From Sipunculus nudus (lineage: Eukaryota; Annelida; Sipuncula; Golfingiida; Sipunculidae): 64,000 nucleotides of DNA. Under the pieces are notes generated by a model that saw only the letters and a list, made by a program, of their open reading frames with translations, made no database searches and was not told where the DNA came from. The position numbers and the translations under genes are program-made. The DNA lies in NCBI GenBank assembly GCA_026874595.1, contig CM049315.1, positions 39,696,164-39,760,163 of the forward strand. The letters are read 5' to 3'. Positions within the stretch are counted from its first letter, which is position 1. Each line of letters starts with the position of its first letter. Below, in pieces: positions 48,301 through 58,789 of the stretch.

Positions 48301-49501
48301 AGTAGTTAATGAGATATTGAAGTTTTTGTATGAAATTTTGGACTTTTCTGGGGGGTACTTTGGGGCCCCATAGCTCGAAGGATATGGGTAACAGAGACCT
48401 AATTTCTGGTTTCCATGGAGACTTTTTATAGGTCTCTCAGTGTGTTGAGAATGAAGATTCTAAGTCCAGTCGTTACGATTTGTGCCTTGTTAACAGATGT
48501 TCACATTTTTGAAGGTCTCAAAAATTGAGAAAAAAATTCGTAAAAAATCGAAAAATAAAGGTGGCGCCACCAGTCTTCAGTAACTGAAGGAACCTCTCAT
48601 GATCAATATGTATGCCAAAAATCATGACCATCAGTCAAGTAGTTAATGAGATATTGAAGTTTTTGTATGATTTTTTTTTACTTTTCTGGGGGGTAGTTTG
48701 GGGCCCCATAGCTGGAAGGATATGGGTAACAGAGACCTAATTTCTTGTTTCCATGGAGACTTTTCATAGGTCTCTCAGTGTGTCAAGAATGAAGATTCTA
48801 AGTCCAGTCGTTACGATTTGTGCCTTGTTAACAGATGTTCACATTTTTAAAGGTCTCAAAAATAGAGAAAAAAATTCGTAAAAAATCGAAAAATACAGGT
48901 GGCGCCACCAGTCTTCAGTAACTGATGGAACCTCTCATGATCAATATGTATGCCAAAAATCATGACCATCAGTCAAGTAGTTAATGATATATTGAAGTTT
49001 TTGTATGAAATTTTGGACTTTTCTGGGGGGTACTTTGGGGCCCCATAGCTCAAAGGATATGGGTAACAGAGACCTAATTTCTGGTTTCCATGGAGACTTT
49101 TATAGGTCTCTCAGTGTGTCGAGAATGAAGATTCTAAGTCCAGTCGTTACGATTTGTGCCTTGTTAACAGATGTTCACATTTTTAAAGGTCTCAAAAATA
49201 GAGAAAAAAATTCGTAAAAAATCGAAAAATACAGGTGGCGCCACCAGTCTTTAGGAACTGATGGAACCTCTCATGATCAATATGTATGCCAAAAATCATG
49301 ACCATCAGTCAAGTAGTTAATGAGATATTGAAGTTTTTGTATGAAATTTTGGACTTTTCTGGGGGGTACTTCGGAGCCCCATAGCTCAGAGGTTATGGGT
49401 AACAGAGACCTAATTTCAGGTTTCCAAGGAGATTTTTCATGGTACTCCCTGGAGGTCAAGTTAGAAGATTCCAGGTCCAGTGGTTACGATTTGTGCCTGG
49501 T

Positions 49502-49561
49502 TAACGGACAGACGGACAGACAGACAGACAGTCAGACGGACAGACAGACGGACGACGGACA
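49502..49561. repeat. GACA/GACG-rich tract
   Basis: A run of GACAGACG-type words precedes the terminal hairpin. Equivalent tracts occur at 8289-8320 (complement), 4051-4080, 5856-5890 and 32,143-32,166, so it is a fixed part of the family's end and not a random microsatellite. Confidence 0.75.
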
Positions 49562-49576
49562 AAGAGTGATCGCTAT

Positions 49577-49605
49577 AGCTCAGATGACTTTCAGTCAGCT
49601 GAGCT
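49577..49605. repeat. Terminal hairpin of copy 5
   Basis: AGCTCAGATGACT and AGTCAGCTGAGCT pair around TTC, four bases from the AAAAA at the element's edge. It is the inverse of the hairpin at 8243-8271. Confidence 0.8.
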
Positions 49606-49610
49606 AAAAA

Positions 49611-52486
49611 TGCTTTACACGGTTGGTTGTGTGGATGCGTGTCCATTTAATAAAAAACATCATGAGTCTGCTTGTTGGGTATTGTCCTTTCGGCACACGA
49701 GGCATGGCACGGCCAGTACGAGGGCAAAAGGGAACAAACCGGTGGATAATGCTTGAGGCATTATCATGATAATTACAATTCCTGCTAGAAACTAAGACAT
49801 TATTTGCGTTATACCAAATGTAAAACTGTTAAGCCAGCTCTGTAAGAATGAGTAAATAAGTCTTCAAAACCTATTTTCACCTTCATTGCTCTATTTCTGT
49901 AGCAAAACCAATGTTAACACTTGAGACATCTCTAATAAAAAGAACTTCAGTCCCGTTGGTGCATTATGATTCTGTATATTTTTATGAATGCCGACTTGTT
50001 GAAAACTTGCCTGAAGGAACTTTGTATGAAAAAGAAAACCTTTTCATTACTTTCTACAATGAGAAACTTTTATACTTATAAACTGGCGTATATTAAATAT
50101 AACTCCAATTCAGAATAGCATGCCTATTTTGAATTATGAAAAGGATTTTCTCGTCTAAAAAGTAAGGATTAATTAAAACAAGTAATTGATACATATTAAG
50201 TAAAGTTTTCTACATCTTCGACAAAATTAACATGACTTTCTTCTAACTCATATGAATGGCCAGTTTTAATTAGTTGTGTCAATTAATATTTTCCCCTTCC
50301 TGAATAGTGAATGAGTGGGCTATTTAAGATTAAGTTCTATTCTTCGGAATAAACGGCTTTAGTTGCGACTTTCTTCTTTACATGGTAAAATTATTTTGAA
50401 GTTAAATAAAACATATGAGGTTTCACATTACTTAATAAAATCTAATTAATCTTTTGTACAGGGCTTAAATTGTTAAGTCACATATTTTGTCGCTGAAAAG
50501 AGATTTTCTTAATATGAATTATGCAAAAAAATTATGTCCATAACTTCACATCACTCATTATCATTCGGGCAAACTTTCAACTCCCTCGGGTATTATAGTA
50601 AATGACTCGGTACTTAACCTCGTGTTGTCTTGGGGCTGTCATCATTTAGAGTGCTTTTCCAAATAAGCGTTTTCCCCTATTTTTTCCATACAAACGCACG
50701 GGACAGTTTTTGAATCCAGCACTTCTGCGCTGGTCAGGTGTCTCTTTTCAGCAGCGCCAGTAAGGTTTTTTTTTTTTACAACAAGGTCGAGGATCTTTTA
50801 GAACTGATATAACCTATTTGGTATGGCCAGTCATCCCCTCATCATAAGGAGCAGTTCAGGGCCAGATATTTGTGGCATAAGATCGCAACAAGGTTGAATT
50901 GTGATTATACTTTGATATACCGTTGCTATGGGAAGACGCATACAAACGATAAATTGGAAAATGACTTGCGGCGCCGCGTACTTGGATAGGAGCCGTACAC
51001 AGGACGGGCAGAAGGCTCTAAGATTTAAGAAAAAGTAAAAAATAATATATATATCTTGGTATATCATAAGAATGAGCTCAATCCTTAACATCAGGGTTAA
51101 AGGACAAGTGAAATATAATAAATACATGCTCAAATTTGCTCCAAAGTATACAGTCACTATTATAAAAACACTGTCATCTTGAAGAAATATTGATTGGTAA
51201 AAATCAAAAGCAGGTGTATTAACTAACAAAGGCTCTAACCCTGGATCATCATGGTGTGGTCGCTTAAAGCTAAGTCACATTACCGATCTAACCCCGGGTT
51301 AATATGCTTGCCTTTTTTGTTTGCGAGGGATTCAATTCACGATTTTCGTGAGACCTTAAATTATAAATGCACCAAGGAAAACACATTTAAGCCTTTAACT
51401 CGACCGAATCTCCTCCGACCAATCAAAGGCGAGGGTAGCGGCCCGTAATAGAGCGGGTAAAGGATTTTTCCCACATTTTATAAAAAAAACACAGAAATTT
51501 AAGTTTTAAATCACAAAATGGCCGAAAGGTCTGTCCGAAACATATACCGTCAGTCTAATAATTAAACGTGATGAACTGAGCTAGAACGGTCGCGGCAGGC
51601 GACTGAACTTTGCCTTATATCGGATAACATTTAGACCCTTAACACGTAAAAATAACTTTACCAAGTACCCTGTTACGTCGGGATCATTCAAGCACCATCG
51701 GAAGAGTGGGGTGGCCTGTAGATTACTGGCTTTAGGCCAACCTACTTTACTATAGGGGTGGCCTATTAATGTGTCAGTCCAAATATAGATGAGGGGTAGT
51801 AGGCCTGATCCTTAACATGGATACCAGTATCTGGAAGCACCTCCGAGCGCAACCTCCGCGCAGGGTTGGGGTCAATCGGGCACATATTTTCTGGACTTTC
51901 ATAGACAGATCTCACGTGTAGAAAAGGTTACGAGCGCATAACGGCCATTTGTTGTCCTGATGAAATCCGGGCACTGGATTTGCCTAAAAACGCGCCGAAA
52001 TCGAACGATCACAAAGAACCCCGGCGGTGCTCGTTTGTGTTCCGGTCACCTTTTACCGAGATGCTACAGAGCTAAAACGCGGGCCTACAGCGAGTATGCT
52101 GTCACCAGTTACATTACTTCAACGCAAAGATACCGAGGTTTTTTTTGGTAGGGTTCTCAGGCGAGCTGATGTGAGTCATTATTTACTCAAGTTAGCCTTG
52201 CCAGTATTTCTATATCTCGTTGGGGTGACCATCGCCCTTGAGACCATTGTTGGATAGTAGAAAGGGTTTATTTACACGGACACAGGAGACCAATAATAAG
52301 TAAAGTTGCACATAGTATGCGGACTGCAGCAACGGACAACGGTATGCAGAATGCAAATGTATAAATTTGCCTTGGGCATTGACTTGGAGGGGCGGTAAAA
52401 CACTGCGTTATGGGAATGATGATTTTAAAACCCTTTAGATCCCCTGCATCCGTATGTCATACATTTTGTAACCTTGTATCTATGGA
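49611..52486. other. Intergenic DNA, nothing assigned
   Basis: AT-rich to about 51.2 kb, then less AT-rich. A 132-codon minus frame at 50,831-51,229 and frames at 51.96-52.26 kb (plus) are not recognised. Confidence 0.45.
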
Positions 52487-52852
52487 CTGGCTTCTGTGGT
52501 TCAGGGGTATAGCAAAGGATTCAACAGGATTGGGTCGTGAGTTCAAATGTCAGGTGAAGAGAGGTGACAATTTCACGGTAAACCCAAACCCAGGGCGAGC
52601 GCTATGCAGGCATAATGGAAAAGCTGTACCCCACTTAAATGTATCACTCACAAACGAGTGCATCTTAGGGAGGTTCCTGGTTGCTATGACCCAGCAATGA
52701 GGATAATTTACATACAAGACCCGCAGGTGCGATAGACTCCTGCATGGGTGACGCCAGGATATATAAGAAAAATACAGGAAGCGAGTGCTATTGCCCTGTT
52801 ACTTGTCTCAAACCGAAGTGGTACTCTACAAATGAAAATACTTAGCTTAAGG
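52487..52852 (+). repeat. tRNA-derived SINE, family 1, copy C (near full length)
   Basis: CTGGCTTCTGTGGTTCAGGG head with a degenerate A-box (TGGTTCAGGGGTA) and B-box (GAGTTCAAATGTC), then the same body blocks as copy A at 16.7 kb: GAGCGCTATGCAGGCATAAT, GCTGTACCCCAC, TGTATCACTCAC, AGGAAGCGAGTGCTA and CTTAGCTTAAGG. The head is more diverged than that of copy A. Confidence 0.8.
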
Positions 52853-54649
52853 ATCAGATATATCGGCATTAATAATAGACGATGTTACCTCCACCAAAAA
52901 GATAAATAGAAATGTCTTATGGGCGCATTATACCGCTCGCATTATACGGATCAAGTTCTTCACTAGGAATTCCGCGTGCCTCATTCCGCAAACATTATAC
53001 GGCGGGGCAAATAAATGGTTGTTAATATAATAAAGAGCGGAAAAATCTTTCTTACTCCCTGCATACCACGGGCCATGTAAACGCAGATTTTTATAGTCGG
53101 CAATTGTCCTCTATGCTTCCTGTCTCTGCTCCGATCAGCCAACCCTTTCACTGTTTTCTCCACTATTTCTACCGAACTTATCAATAACTAAATTCACCAG
53201 ACATTTTTCAACCGGTTGTTTTTTTATTATCCTAGTTTTGTCTTTCCCGGCGTCTTTCGAGAATGGTCCCACATAGCCCCACTCTTCTTTTTTTTTCCAT
53301 TTTTAACATATAGCAGAGAACAATCTTTACAAAATAATAGATATTTCCATTGTCTCGTCCACTATTTTTTTATTATGCTGGTTGTAAAAGTGACACGCTC
53401 GGTTTTTTTTTGTTTCTGGACTTTTGCTCTTGGTAAAACATCATTAAATTAAATTTTGGTTTTCAAGTTTTGCTTTTAAAACAAAACGTTTATGCTCTGT
53501 TTTGCTGGGTAAGCATAAACCAGTGGTGATGCTAAGGGAGCATATACTGGTATATATTGGACAACAAAAACATTTGACTAGAATAAAATAAAAAAAGAAA
53601 GAACTCCTAATAACTTTGCACACGAGAACTTACAGAAAGTAAACGGCGACAACGGTTTCAAATTGACTAAAATAATGGCGTTGCTAAATTCTATACGCTG
53701 GAAGCTAGGGGTCAAGATGCTTCTTCACAATTAGAGTGGGTAATTGCAGATTTAAAACTTTGTAAGCCCGGCGCTACCTATCTCTCATTGGTCGGAACAC
53801 TCACTGCGCTGTACCAGGTTCCCTGTTGAACCATGCACACAGTGGTTTAGTGGAGGGGGTTACAAAACGAATGTAGCGTGATCATCGGGCAAAAAGTTTA
53901 GCCTTGCCAAACAAAATACATGTTGCTTCACTAGATTTATGGTACAAGAGATACCACGCTCTTTTCGACTTCCTAAATTTATCAGAGGTCAGAAATATTA
54001 ATTGTAAATTTTTCTGGGGATATAAAAAGCATCAATATTTGAAAACAGTACTTCAGGTATTTTCCATAACATGTGTTATATCTAAAACAAAATTCTTTTC
54101 TCAAACAAAAACACAGTTTTAATGTGAACATGTTCAAAAATAACATGAAGTGTGCATAAAAAATATTGACAACCTATTCTGTTTTATATTATAACTCATC
54201 TGAAACAATATCAAATGATTCGAGGGTTAAAAAAAAAACTTAAATAGCAATGTACATTGTTACCTTATCGAGATCGCTATGTGCCAGATCCTACTTTCAG
54301 GAGAGTCATGCATAGAAAAGAAACATTTGTGAATATTTCATAACTTGAACGAACATAGAAGAGCAGAAAAGAGCAAGAGTACTCTGGTCTTTAGATAGCT
54401 GAACCGTGGTTGTTACTCGTGAACTACGCGGTGGTGACATACTGAAGACGTCTCAGATCTCAAAATTTCAAACATACGACACCCGCTCTCTGATTACAAC
54501 AGTTCATGCACAGAGCCAAGAATCAACCTAGAGAGGATGTCTCGGTGTTATCAGAGCAAAGAGAGCGGATGCTGATTGTTTAACATTCAGCTGGATACAC
54601 AATGTAATACCACGTTCTCATTGGTCTTATTACAATTCTTTGCTCTGTG
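52853..54649. other. Intergenic DNA, nothing assigned
   Basis: No recognised gene. Several T-rich and A-rich runs. Confidence 0.5.
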
Positions 54650-54760
54650 CGAACCCTGGTGGGCGAACCCAGAGAATCTTGCTTAACAAAAGCAGCGGTT
54701 ATAACTAGAGAGATCTGGGAGGACTGCAGTGTATAACCGCTGCAAGAAGAGCGTACCCGT
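54650..54760. repeat. Dispersed repeat R4, copy C, with stem-loop
   Basis: CCCTGGTGGGCGAACCCAGA, then AGCAGCGGTTATA facing TATAACCGCTGC about 30 bases later. The stem is 12 bp. It shares words with 21.26 and 37.83 kb. Confidence 0.55.
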
Positions 54761-57202
54761 GCACCGAAGTACGCCTTCTGTCTACCGTTGTTTTGATTAC
54801 TTGGACCAGAGGCGTTGATACATTAGTTATACTACAGTCCCTGTTCATGTCAGGCTACAATAAACGAGGAACTAAACTGATTCTAATGCGTTACATTCAA
54901 TTAGACGCTGTTGTTGATTCTCGTGGGAGAAATCGTTTCTTATATCTTCGCTGACTAGACGACACCTAACGACCCCGCGCAGCACATTGACGGCAACGAT
55001 TGAAATTGCTTGTGATTTTGATAGAACTGTGTGTATCGAAATGTTGAAGTGTGGGGTTTCAGCCCAGACACGCGCATGCGTGGTGTCAATATCCGTGAGA
55101 GTGAAAAAGAGGCTACAGATGAAGATGTATCAGCCTGAGTCAATGACCGCCCGGGCTGAGCCTTCTCTCTTCAAGATCATAGGTCATAGGTAATGTGCAA
55201 ATGCAGCCTCAGTAGACAGCTGCTTGATTGGGTGGTGTCAGGTTAAAATATGACAAGCTAAAACAAGGATGGCTACACATGTAGTGGCTCATCTGAACGG
55301 GTGGGTATGTCAGTTTGCAACCGTCTCTAATAGTGTAGAAAGTACTAGATTAAAAAAAAATTAAGGCTGTAATAACACAAGTTTGGGTAGATTCAAAAGC
55401 GATATGATGCAGAATACGGCTGTTTTTTTAGGTTTTAATCTCTTATTATTTTTATATTTCCTGGATTTATTAAATCCAAGGGGGCCTCTATATCCTCCCT
55501 GTGTACACATCTCACATGTAGGAGCATTTAGTAAAAACATTAGAATCTAGTAAAAGATTATTCTTTTATGTACATTTCCACAGTCTGTTTCTTGCACTCA
55601 AGCAGTAACATATTCTTTTTTTCCCTTTTATGGTTAAACCATGACATTAAAATCCTGTAACTGAATAGTCACGTGACTAGAGACCAGCTGTGCGATGAGT
55701 AACCTTTGCACTCATGGTTGTCCTTCTCACGTTTACTGAAACCCTTATGGTTATTTTTGGGTGAACCAAATCTGAAGTTACAGAGAGAACATGAATCCAC
55801 CGATTGAATTAGGAATTAAATGTGCATATATATTATAGAAAGTAAGTCTATTTCCTTGTTCCATTATATATTTCTTCATTATTATAACAACGCACGGACG
55901 CACACACGAACATATTTTACATTACACAGTGCTACGTCACAACCTGGAGCAAATTCTGATTTTTTTCTTGAGATGAAAGTTATATGTCCGTCATTGAGAA
56001 TATTCTTATAAATGGTTTATCGAAAATTTATTATTTTTGAAAGTGCATAAATTTTCGATAAATTGGTCAAGCAAATACCTAAAATCCGTTGTGTTGGTTT
56101 CCTGCATGAATTTAAACCTTTTAAAGTAAAAATGAGTGCAAGATTGATGGTCAATATTCCGTACTTGTTAACGTCTTTCATATTTCATGCTGATCATATA
56201 TTGCCTCGCATGTAATCCGCATGTATATATTTAATATAAAATATGCCTTTGGATGCAATATTACCATGCACTTGACGATAAAACCAGCAAAATATGTGGC
56301 TTACATGGCTTAAGACCCTGGTAGCAACTGGTCTTGTATAATCAGTCGTTCCTTGTGGTTCTTAAACCGGCTACCGTACCAGATTTTGCCAGTTTTGCGT
56401 ATGACTCTCACATGACAACCAGACGCTTATATCCAGAGATTACAGATTGGAAATCTGCGCATGAATAAAGGTTTGTCTCTCGTGTACAGATGGAGCACGG
56501 TTAAATGAGCAGGCACCAAACTACGCCCAGTGGAACTCCTAGAGGGGTTTCAGGTAAACTCCCGTCTTATACAGCCCGGGAGAGAGTCGTCTGTCCCAGA
56601 CGCGTATTATGTTTGATAATAAACGGAGATTACCAAGATTATGTAAGACCGAGACAGGAGTCAGACTTTAAATTGGAAAGGTTATATCTACCATGAAGAC
56701 TATATTTACCTCTGACACAACAAGTCAAAGATTACGAAAAACAGACAATATGACGAAAAGTCAGTATAATTCTAGACCTTCCATGACATTTAGGTCCATT
56801 GTAGGTCAAATTTTTCACTGTATAAAGTTTCAGTATGATCTTTTTGTCAAACCCTAATTTCATATGTTTAATCATAAAGAGCAACATATTAATTATTTGT
56901 GCTTAAAGGGACATTGGTTTATTCTTTACTTTTCTTAATATTAAATTGATACTCAACGAAATAAAATTGTTTCTCCAGACATGATTATGATGCCGAAGTG
57001 CACATACATGATGCAATAGCTAAAATGATGGTTATCGGCCCAATCAGCTTCTTCGGTCCAGGGTCCAGATTCAACTTTAATTTGTCAATTTGTGAAACGA
57101 AGGTTTATTAGGTATAGAGGTGAAGTCGATGCGTCCGGTCCCGTTTCCCTATTTTCACTACACTCACTTTTTTTATTCATCCTTTCTTGGTGAGTTCTTG
57201 TT
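54761..57202. other. Intergenic DNA, nothing assigned
   Basis: Overlapping short frames near 54.96-55.19 kb on both strands are not recognised. AT-rich spacer otherwise. Confidence 0.45.
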
Positions 57203-58051
57203 TGAAGATGACGGGTGTAAACCTTTTATAGTTATTTTACATAGGTAAATTTTATGTTACATGTGTCTGTTTATTATGCGCAGGTATTTGCATGGCTTGA
57301 CATGTGCCTGGCGTTCTGATTCGTGATAGGCGCAAGCTCTGTGCGTTGCTATGGGAACCGCACTTGTTGAACTCTGGCTTCATACGCAGAGAGTAAAGAC
57401 ACAGCGTGTTCGTTGTAGTCTAAAAGTTTCGATTTTGTTCTTTGGAATGTTCCAACTAGAAGCTCCTGGACTTCGGTGGAAAAGCTCTAAATAGGGACTG
57501 TTTTGGAGCCGGGGAAAGGGAAATACCAGCGGGTACTATATGGTGCAACTTTCTCGTCAGTCTTGGGACCTACTCCGATAATTGCATAGTTACAGATGTT
57601 CTATGGACTTTATACAGACTTGAAACAGATTTTATATAGATTGTCTTCAGTCTGCCTTTGGGATTTTACCTGAACTTCACTTCTGAATTCTAATAGATTG
57701 TCTTGGAGATTTATTGGAATATTCACCGGGAAGATTTATACTTGAACTGTCCACGTGGACTGTTGTTGGACTGTGACAGTTGTGGTATCCAGTAATCAAA
57801 GCCTAGGATCCAGACTCTGGTGATGTACATATTTCTAATTTTTATGTCTTAAATAATGTGTCTCTGTATTGATTAAATTTTATTGTAATGTTTGGATTGT
57901 TCTAAAAATAAATTATAATTATTTGTTAACAAAAAACACTGACTTCTTTATTCCCCTAGACATTTAAAGCTCCCAAAATCTAATTTTTTGTCGTCTTCGT
58001 ACTTAAATTTATGCACGATATCGTGATCTGTTATTTTTAGGTTCCGCAACA
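57203..58051 (+). mobile_element. LTR of an LTR retrotransposon, family L1 copy B (5' LTR position)
   Basis: About 850 bp, from TGAAGATGACGGGTGTAA to GGTTCCGCAACA. It has a TATA-like CTAAATAGGGACTG near 57,488 and an AATAAA-type region near 57,907. It shares ordered blocks with the minus-strand copy at 13.94-14.74 kb. It ends in CA, four bases before a primer-binding site, as expected of a 5' LTR. The left border is inferred from length and weak similarity to the other copy's start. No gag-pol follows, so this is a remnant. Confidence 0.6.
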
Positions 58052-58055
58052 AAAT

Positions 58056-58094
58056 TGGGGGCTCGTCCGGGATTTGAACCCGGGACCTCTCGCA
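58056..58094 (+). other. tRNA-Pro primer-binding site extended by 21 further tRNA-complementary bases
   Basis: TGGGGGCTCGTCCGGGAT (58,056-58,073) is complementary to the last 18 nt of tRNA-Pro including the post-transcriptional CCA. This is the standard site of elements primed by tRNA-Pro. The match continues without a break through 58,094 (TTGAACCCGGGACC, then TCTCGCA), which complements the T arm, variable loop and anticodon-stem side, up to about tRNA position 38. Comparison with tRNA-Pro is from memory of the conserved sequence. Confidence 0.7.
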
Positions 58095-58111
58095 TATTTG
58101 TCTCCATAACA

Positions 58112-58152
58112 AGGATAAGTGCCCGTCACGATGTCGTGATCTGTAGGTTCCG
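58112..58152 (+). repeat. Second copy of the LTR tail
   Basis: CACGATGTCGTGATCTGTAG, then GTTCCGTAACA, repeats the last ~40 bases of the LTR (CACGATATCGTGATCTGT... GGTTCCGCAACA) just 60 bases after its end. This suggests a collapsed second LTR. Confidence 0.55.
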
Positions 58153-58346
58153 TAACATAAGTAGGTGCGAAAATAAAAATAACTATATGTGTTCAAGATA
58201 TAGCCATGTGTAGAATTTATGTGATAAGCCACTATAGAATTTTTATGATTCCTGGATTTATATATATAGACATGGGATAAGCTCACTAAAGTGTGACTCC
58301 TGGGATAATTAGTCTTGTTCTGATAGCAGAACGCTCTTAAGAGGGG

Positions 58347-58473
58347 GTGTGTTACTGGGTGACATAAAAGCGGACCGAACTGTCTCCCTATAGTGAAGCT
58401 TGCTTGGTACCCCTGACTTGTGCGCCACCGTTATGGGTTCGAATCCCGGATCAGCCCAGTATTTTCCCCTTGA
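58347..58473 (+). repeat. tRNA-derived SINE, family 2, copy B
   Basis: GTGACATAAAAGCGGACCGA, TGTGCGCCACCGTTATG, B-box GGTTCGAATCC (58,437-58,447) and AGTATTTTCCCC match the minus-strand copy at 6.49-6.61 kb. It runs almost directly into a TA tract. Confidence 0.7.
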
Positions 58474-58484
58474 AATTTTGTCTT

Positions 58485-58490
<6 letters not shown>

Positions 58491-58536
<46 letters not shown>
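58491..58536. repeat. (TA)n microsatellite
   Basis: An uninterrupted TA run to the left of the hairpin element. Confidence 0.95.
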
Positions 58537-58537
<1 letters not shown>

Positions 58538-58690
58538 CAGGATGAAGACTAACTCTTTATTTCATTCGCGAGTTTTCGAAGCTTATAGCTCCTTGATCAG
58601 GTGTCAGGAGCTATGATGAAGGAGCTATAAGCTTCGAAAGCTTGTGAATGAAATAGAGAGTTAGTCAACCCTAAGGCCTCTTCATCCTGT
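58537..58690. mobile_element. Hairpin MITE with TA flanks, 154 bp
   Basis: Almost the whole element folds on itself. ACAGGATGAAG at the left end faces CTTCATCCTGT at the right. Long internal arms (ACTAACTCTTTATTTCATTC, then GAAGCTTATAGCTCCTT) face their complements with few mismatches and one 14-base insertion. TA lies on both sides, as expected of Tc1/mariner-type insertion. No coding capacity. Confidence 0.75.
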
Positions 58691-58725
58691 TATTTATACA
58701 CCAAGAGATTAACACGGCTACACGC

Positions 58726-58727
<2 letters not shown>

Positions 58728-58787
<60 letters not shown>
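58728..58787. repeat. (TA)n microsatellite
   Basis: An uninterrupted TA run about 40 bp to the right of the hairpin element. Confidence 0.95.

Positions 58788-58789
<2 letters not shown>

Larger units (their letters stand above)
45539..49610 (+). mobile_element. Shared-end element with a ~337-bp tandem core, copy 5 (longest)
   Basis: It starts AACAAGTGACCCAGGGGTCA, then TGACGCTCAGCTGACC. It ends with GTTAACGGACAGACGG, a (GACA)-rich tract, ACAAAGAGTGATCGCTATAG, a hairpin and GCTAAAAA. The core repeats about every 337 bp, with the palindrome position at 46,213, 46,534, 46,873, 47,214, 47,554, 47,891, 48,223, 48,560, 48,898 and 49,234. Seven of these read exactly GGTGGCGCCACC. The first part (about 45,670-46,180) has shortened units of about 165-170 bp that lack the palindrome half. 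Typical unit words are GATATGGGTAACAGAGACCT, AGATTCTAGGTCCAGTCGTT, GATTTGTGCCCTGTTAACAG and ATCATGACCATCAGTCAAGT. Open frames of 60-90 codons recur in the units on both strands and are treated as by-products. Confidence 0.85.

Noticed and set aside
58056-58094. tRNA-Pro gene on the minus strand
   Set aside because: Only the 3' part matches, the 5' half and anticodon are missing, and the complement of CCA is encoded. It lies four bases after an LTR-like end.
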